This document shows, piece after piece, positions 60,330-64,000 of a stretch of 64,000 nt of DNA (position 1 is the stretch's first letter; each line of letters starts with the position of its first letter). The translations under genes and the position numbers were made by a program. A model generated the notes under the pieces. It saw only the letters and a program-made list of their open reading frames with translations, ran no database searches and was not told where the DNA came from. The stretch spans positions 65,753-129,752 of the forward strand of contig CAZVDF010000002.1 in assembly GCA_964626055.1 (NCBI GenBank). Direction: 5' to 3'. The stretch is from JAFGSG01 sp964626055. GTDB taxonomy: Bacteria; Spirochaetota; UBA4802; JAFGDQ01.

Positions 60330-62240
60330 TTGAAAAAAAGCATTTTTGCACGAATATTAACTTTTATCCTTCCTTATAAAAAACAATTCATTACAGGCTC
60401 TGTATTCGCGCTGCTGTTTTCAATAGCAAACGGCCTCACGCTATACTCCGTCGTTCCGATTTTCGACACATTAACACCCGGACAGCAAAAATATCAGCTT
60501 AAACTGAGTGAAGAAGAAGTGCGGATCTTATCACGACATGAAATAAATTCCCTGAAAGAAAACTATTATTTCATTAAGGCAAAATTAAAATCATTCGCTA
60601 ATAATACCTTCATACAAATAGAGAAATTCAACCTTCTGGTTATCATTTTTTCAGTTCTCCTGTTTTTAATAATAATTCGATTACTGCTGGAACTTTCCTC
60701 CGTTTATTTTATAGGGTATGCAGGGTACGGCGCTATTCGCGATATCCGTGAATCCGTTTACAGTTCAACTATCGAGCTGCCGATATCCTTTTTCCATAGA
60801 CGGAAGACCGGGGATCTTATTTCAAAAATAATCTACGGTTCCGATCTCATAGCCGGGGCTTTAAGCAACCAGCTTAGAAAATTCGTCGTCAACATTTTTC
60901 TTGTGGTTACCCATATCGGACTTTTAATGTATCTTAATTTAAAGTTAACCCTGTTGTCGTTTGTAGCGCTTCTGCTGATCACTGTCCCGATTGTTTTTAT
61001 GGGCAGGGTTTTCAGAAGATACAGCAAGGTAGAACAGGAAAGAATATCCGATATTTCCTCAATTATCCATGAAACTGTAGACGGCATAAAAATAATCAAA
61101 ATATTCCGAATGGAGGAATTTCAGATCTCAAGATTCATTAAAAACGCAAAAACTCTGTTTATAAAAAAATTAAAAAAATCCGCGGTCGAATCCGGCAGAC
61201 CCCACGTCATTGAAATAATCGCTTCGCTTTTTGTTGTTTTTCTTTTATATTACGGCGGAATGAAAATTATTTCCGGTGAGCACACCAAGGGCGAATTCCT
61301 GTTCTTCATTTTGACTTTTTTGTTCATAATGAATCCCATCAAGCAGATCGCAAATATGAATAATCAAATAAAGCAGGCCGAAGCGGCCGGAGAAATATTA
61401 TTTGAAATAATTGACCAAAAAAAAGAAGATTACCTTGCTGCGCACGCAATATCTACCGATCACACGCAAAAACATGATGTTATCCTGCCCGTAAACGCAA
61501 TTACCTATAGCAATGTCACATTTAAATATCCTGCAGCAAAAAAAATTACATTAAAAGATATCTCTTTTACGGCAAAGGCCGGCACGACCACCGCATTTGT
61601 AGGATCCAGCGGCGCCGGTAAAACAACGTTGCTGGATCTTCTGCCTCGTTTTTACCAACCGTCGGACGGCATTATATCGATCGATGAAATCGATATTAAA
61701 TCATATGATCTTCAAAAATTAAGAAATACAATAGGCATAGTATCCCAGGAAGTCTTTCTGTTTAACGGCACCATGGCCGAAAATATTGCCTATGGTCAAA
61801 AAAATATTCCGATAGAAAAAGTTATAAAAGCCGCAAAGACCGCAAACGCCCACGACTTTATAATGAAAATGCCCGGGCAATACAACTCGGCGGCCGGCGA
61901 AAAAGGAATCATGCTTTCCGGGGGTGAAAGACAGCGCATAGCCATTGCAAGAGCCATACTGCGCAATCCCCCGATATTGATACTCGACGAAGCGACATCC
62001 TCGCTCGATACGGTTTCCGAAAGGCTGGTGCAGGATGCGCTTGATAAGCTGATGCAAAACAGGACATCATTTGTGATCGCGCACAGACTGTCGACAATAA
62101 TAAAAGCGGATTTAATAATAGTTCTTGAGAATTCGACTATAGCGGAAATGGGCACTCATGAAACGCTTCTTAGCGGTAACGGTACGTATAAACATCTGTA
62201 TGATATTCAATTTAATCTTCCCGGCAGTGATATTCAGTGA
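60330..62240 (+). CDS. ABC transporter, fused permease/ATPase (MsbA-like)
   Basis: 636 residues from a TTG at 60330. Six-helix exporter domain (~1-340), with an unusual polar stretch after the first helix (LTPGQQKYQLKLSEEEVRIL). ATPase domain: Y of FKYPAAKK, Walker A GSSGAGKTT, Q-loop VSQEVF, signature LSGGERQ, Walker B ILILDEATS with catalytic Glu, and H-loop AHRLS. Type IV ABC exporters of this plan move lipids, lipid A or peptides outward. The stop overlaps the next ABC gene by 4 bases (GTGA), so the two likely form a heterodimer or are duplicates. Confidence 0.94.
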   Translation: MKKSIFARILTFILPYKKQFITGSVFALLFSIANGLTLYSVVPIFDTLTPGQQKYQLKLSEEEVRILSRHEINSLKENYYFIKAKLKSFANNTFIQIEKFNLLVIIFSVLLFLIIIRLLLELSSVYFIGYAGYGAIRDIRESVYSSTIELPISFFHRRKTGDLISKIIYGSDLIAGALSNQLRKFVVNIFLVVTHIGLLMYLNLKLTLLSFVALLLITVPIVFMGRVFRRYSKVEQERISDISSIIHETVDGIKIIKIFRMEEFQISRFIKNAKTLFIKKLKKSAVESGRPHVIEIIASLFVVFLLYYGGMKIISGEHTKGEFLFFILTFLFIMNPIKQIANMNNQIKQAEAAGEILFEIIDQKKEDYLAAHAISTDHTQKHDVILPVNAITYSNVTFKYPAAKKITLKDISFTAKAGTTTAFVGSSGAGKTTLLDLLPRFYQPSDGIISIDEIDIKSYDLQKLRNTIGIVSQEVFLFNGTMAENIAYGQKNIPIEKVIKAAKTANAHDFIMKMPGQYNSAAGEKGIMLSGGERQRIAIARAILRNPPILILDEATSSLDTVSERLVQDALDKLMQNRTSFVIAHRLSTIIKADLIIVLENSTIAEMGTHETLLSGNGTYKHLYDIQFNLPGSDIQ

Positions 62241-64000
62241 AAAATTATTTTAAAATAGTTAAATATATCCTCCCTTATAAATTCCTTTTGATCGCGGCAG
62301 GTTTATTTTCGCTTTTATTCTCTCTTACAAACAGCCTCACTATCTATTCCATAGTGCCCATATTCGATACGCTTACGGACACCGGTAAAAATTTTTCTTT
62401 GGCCGTAACAGAAGAAGAAAAAAAAATAATAATCCGCGAAAATTCCGACTATTTTGACAGGCTCAGATCATTACATATAAGTCTAAAACAAAAAATCAAT
62501 TCTTATATATCGGACAAACCTAAAGAGGAGATTTTATTAAATATTTCCCTGGCTATTGTCCCGCTTATAATAATAAGGGCATTTTTCGATTTTCTGGCCC
62601 GCATGATCTTTTCTTACACAGGGAATAAAGCGGTATTTAACATCAGGAACGCCGTCTTTACCCGCCTCATAAGGCTTCCCTTTCAATATTTCCATAAAAG
62701 CAGAACCGGAGAACTGATATCGCGTATTACTATTGATGTTATACCTCTCTCTTCCGCTCTCAGCACCGACATCTACAACCTCTTTTCCGGCATTATTCTG
62801 CTTGTTACGAATATCATAATTCTGTCAGTGATCAGCTGGAAGATGGTTATTATTATTATGCTGCTGGTTCCTTTAATCGCTTTTCCTATCTCGCTTTTTG
62901 GAAATCTTGTAAAGAAATACACGAAAAAAATCCAGGAAAACTTCGCGGATTTAAGCTCGCATCTGCAGCAGACGTTTACCGGGATTAAAGTCATTAAATC
63001 ATTCAGTATGGAAAAGCACGAGAAAGACAGATTTGATATCATTAATAATACAATTTTTTTAAAAGAGCTTAAAAGAAGAGTTTATCAAAATCTTAATCCG
63101 GCGGTCGTGGAACTGCTGGGTTCGATCGCGGCAACAGCTCTTTTTATTTACGGAGGATACCAGATAATCGGCGGGCAGATCACAGGGGGAGAATTTATTT
63201 TTTTTATTTTGATCGTGCTGAACCTTTTTGAACCCGTTAAGAATATTTCAGACGCCGTGAACGGCGCAAAAGCCGGAGAAGCGGCCGCCGACAGGATCTT
63301 TAAAATACTGGATTATCCTGAAGAAGATTTCACAAAAGGGATGGAAGGCCGTTTTACTGGACCCATCCGGTTAAAAAATATGTCCTTTAAATATTCAAAG
63401 GATAATTTTTTACATGATATAAACATAACAATTCCCGAAGGGAAAAAAACAGGAATAGCCGGACCGTCCGGCTCCGGGAAAACAACATTATTAAATTTGA
63501 TCGCTTCGCTGTATCACCCTACATCCGGAGAAATTATTTTTAATAATCTTCCGGCGCACGATCTATCCCTTGATTCGATCAGAGGGAAAATAGCCGTCGT
63601 GACACAGGATGTCTTTTTATTTCACGGCACTGTTCTGGAAAATTTAACCTGCGGAAAAAAAATCGAAATGAGAAAAGTAATGCAGGCAGCCATAGCGGCG
63701 AATGCGCACGAATTCATAACCAGGCTTCCCATGGGCTACGATACCGTAATCGGGGAAAGAGGAGCGCTCTTATCAGGCGGCGAAAGGCAGAGGATTTCCA
63801 TCGCGAGGGCACTGCTCGCAGATGCGGACCTGATACTTTTCGACGAAGCTACATCCGCGCTCGATTCGGAATCCGAATTGCTGATACAGAAGTCGCTTGA
63901 CTCGCTTTTCCGGAACAGGACTTCCGTAATTGTTTCCCACAGGCTTTCAACAATTCGGCATGCGGATATAATTTATCTTATAGAAAACGGAACAATTAAG
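62237..64000 (+). CDS. ABC transporter, fused permease/ATPase, cut by right edge
   Basis: 588 residues visible from a GTG at 62237, still open at 64000. Same plan as its neighbour: opening KNYFKIVKYILPYKF, the same FDTLTD loop, six helices, Walker A GPSGSGKTT, Q-loop VTQDVF, signature LSGGERQ, Walker B LILFDEATSA and H-loop SHRLS. Both ATP sites look catalytically complete. The N-termini of the two proteins (ILPYK, IYSIVPIFDTLT / LYSVVPIFDTLT) are so alike that a tandem duplication is likely. Only the end of the ATPase domain is missing. Confidence 0.92.
   Translation, partial: MKNYFKIVKYILPYKFLLIAAGLFSLLFSLTNSLTIYSIVPIFDTLTDTGKNFSLAVTEEEKKIIIRENSDYFDRLRSLHISLKQKINSYISDKPKEEILLNISLAIVPLIIIRAFFDFLARMIFSYTGNKAVFNIRNAVFTRLIRLPFQYFHKSRTGELISRITIDVIPLSSALSTDIYNLFSGIILLVTNIIILSVISWKMVIIIMLLVPLIAFPISLFGNLVKKYTKKIQENFADLSSHLQQTFTGIKVIKSFSMEKHEKDRFDIINNTIFLKELKRRVYQNLNPAVVELLGSIAATALFIYGGYQIIGGQITGGEFIFFILIVLNLFEPVKNISDAVNGAKAGEAAADRIFKILDYPEEDFTKGMEGRFTGPIRLKNMSFKYSKDNFLHDINITIPEGKKTGIAGPSGSGKTTLLNLIASLYHPTSGEIIFNNLPAHDLSLDSIRGKIAVVTQDVFLFHGTVLENLTCGKKIEMRKVMQAAIAANAHEFITRLPMGYDTVIGERGALLSGGERQRISIARALLADADLILFDEATSALDSESELLIQKSLDSLFRNRTSVIVSHRLSTIRHADIIYLIENGTIK

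Overview
The window looks like chromosomal DNA from a free-living, diderm, motile and probably anaerobic bacterium. Diderm envelope: lolA, a TolC protein, an Omp85-type barrel protein, lipid-flippase-type ABC exporters. Chemotaxis and c-di-GMP signalling: a methyl-accepting chemotaxis protein (MCP), a GGDEF protein and an HD-GYP response regulator. Oxygen-sensitive metabolism: two-subunit class I fumarase, with a TRAP uptake system beside an acyl-CoA ligase. The DNA is moderately AT-rich by eye, and TTG and GTG starts are common. Gene content and order fit Spirochaetota (Leptospira side) or a neighbouring uncultured lineage best, but this is inference; no rRNA is present.

Layout. 1-8.2 kb: an unknown protein running off the left edge, an HD-GYP response regulator, a thiolase with its own terminator, a lipoprotein plus NAD(P)HX repair enzyme pair, and a divergent Gfo/Idh/MocA oxidoreductase. 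8.2-20.7 kb, mostly minus strand: a small Spy-like/SHOCT pair, glmM, secA, proB, a transsulfuration-type enzyme, obg-rpmA-prp-rplU, one tRNA (CAT), a small membrane protein and a diguanylate cyclase. 21-27.4 kb, plus strand: an NhaD-type antiporter and a TolC-RND pair. 27.4-36.6 kb: an MCP, an orphan PP-loop protein, hisB-hisH-hisA, a peptidase-like/propeller/Omp85 fusion and a ketopantoate-reductase-type enzyme. 37-44.5 kb: a coiled-coil protein with a possible CheW-like end, eno-ftsB-DUF501, a flavin reductase-type protein, fumarase alpha/beta, cobO, a stand-alone IMP cyclohydrolase and a PH-domain protein. 44.7-49.7 kb: a TRAP operon and an AMP-forming ligase. 50.5-64 kb: greA, xer, topA, a one-haem sensor, dprA, a HIT protein, pgpA, pgsA, rodZ, lolA and two overlapping MsbA-like ABC genes, the second cut by the right edge.

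Most of this is housekeeping. The least ordinary content is (i) a family of structured intergenic repeats: two ~80 bp three-way-junction units with nearly identical sequence, a triple-hairpin unit present twice in tandem plus diverged copies elsewhere, one of them interrupted by a 57 bp insertion with a 7 bp duplication, and GC-rich palindromes around glmM, secA and proB; (ii) a PP-loop/Cys-cluster protein of unknown function; (iii) an Omp85 fusion carrying a degenerate metallopeptidase-like domain; (iv) the eno-ftsB-DUF501 order otherwise known to me from Actinobacteria; (v) a Prp protease beside an L27 with no leader to cleave. I see no CRISPR array, phage, transposase or defence island, and I did not find a convincing new multi-gene system.
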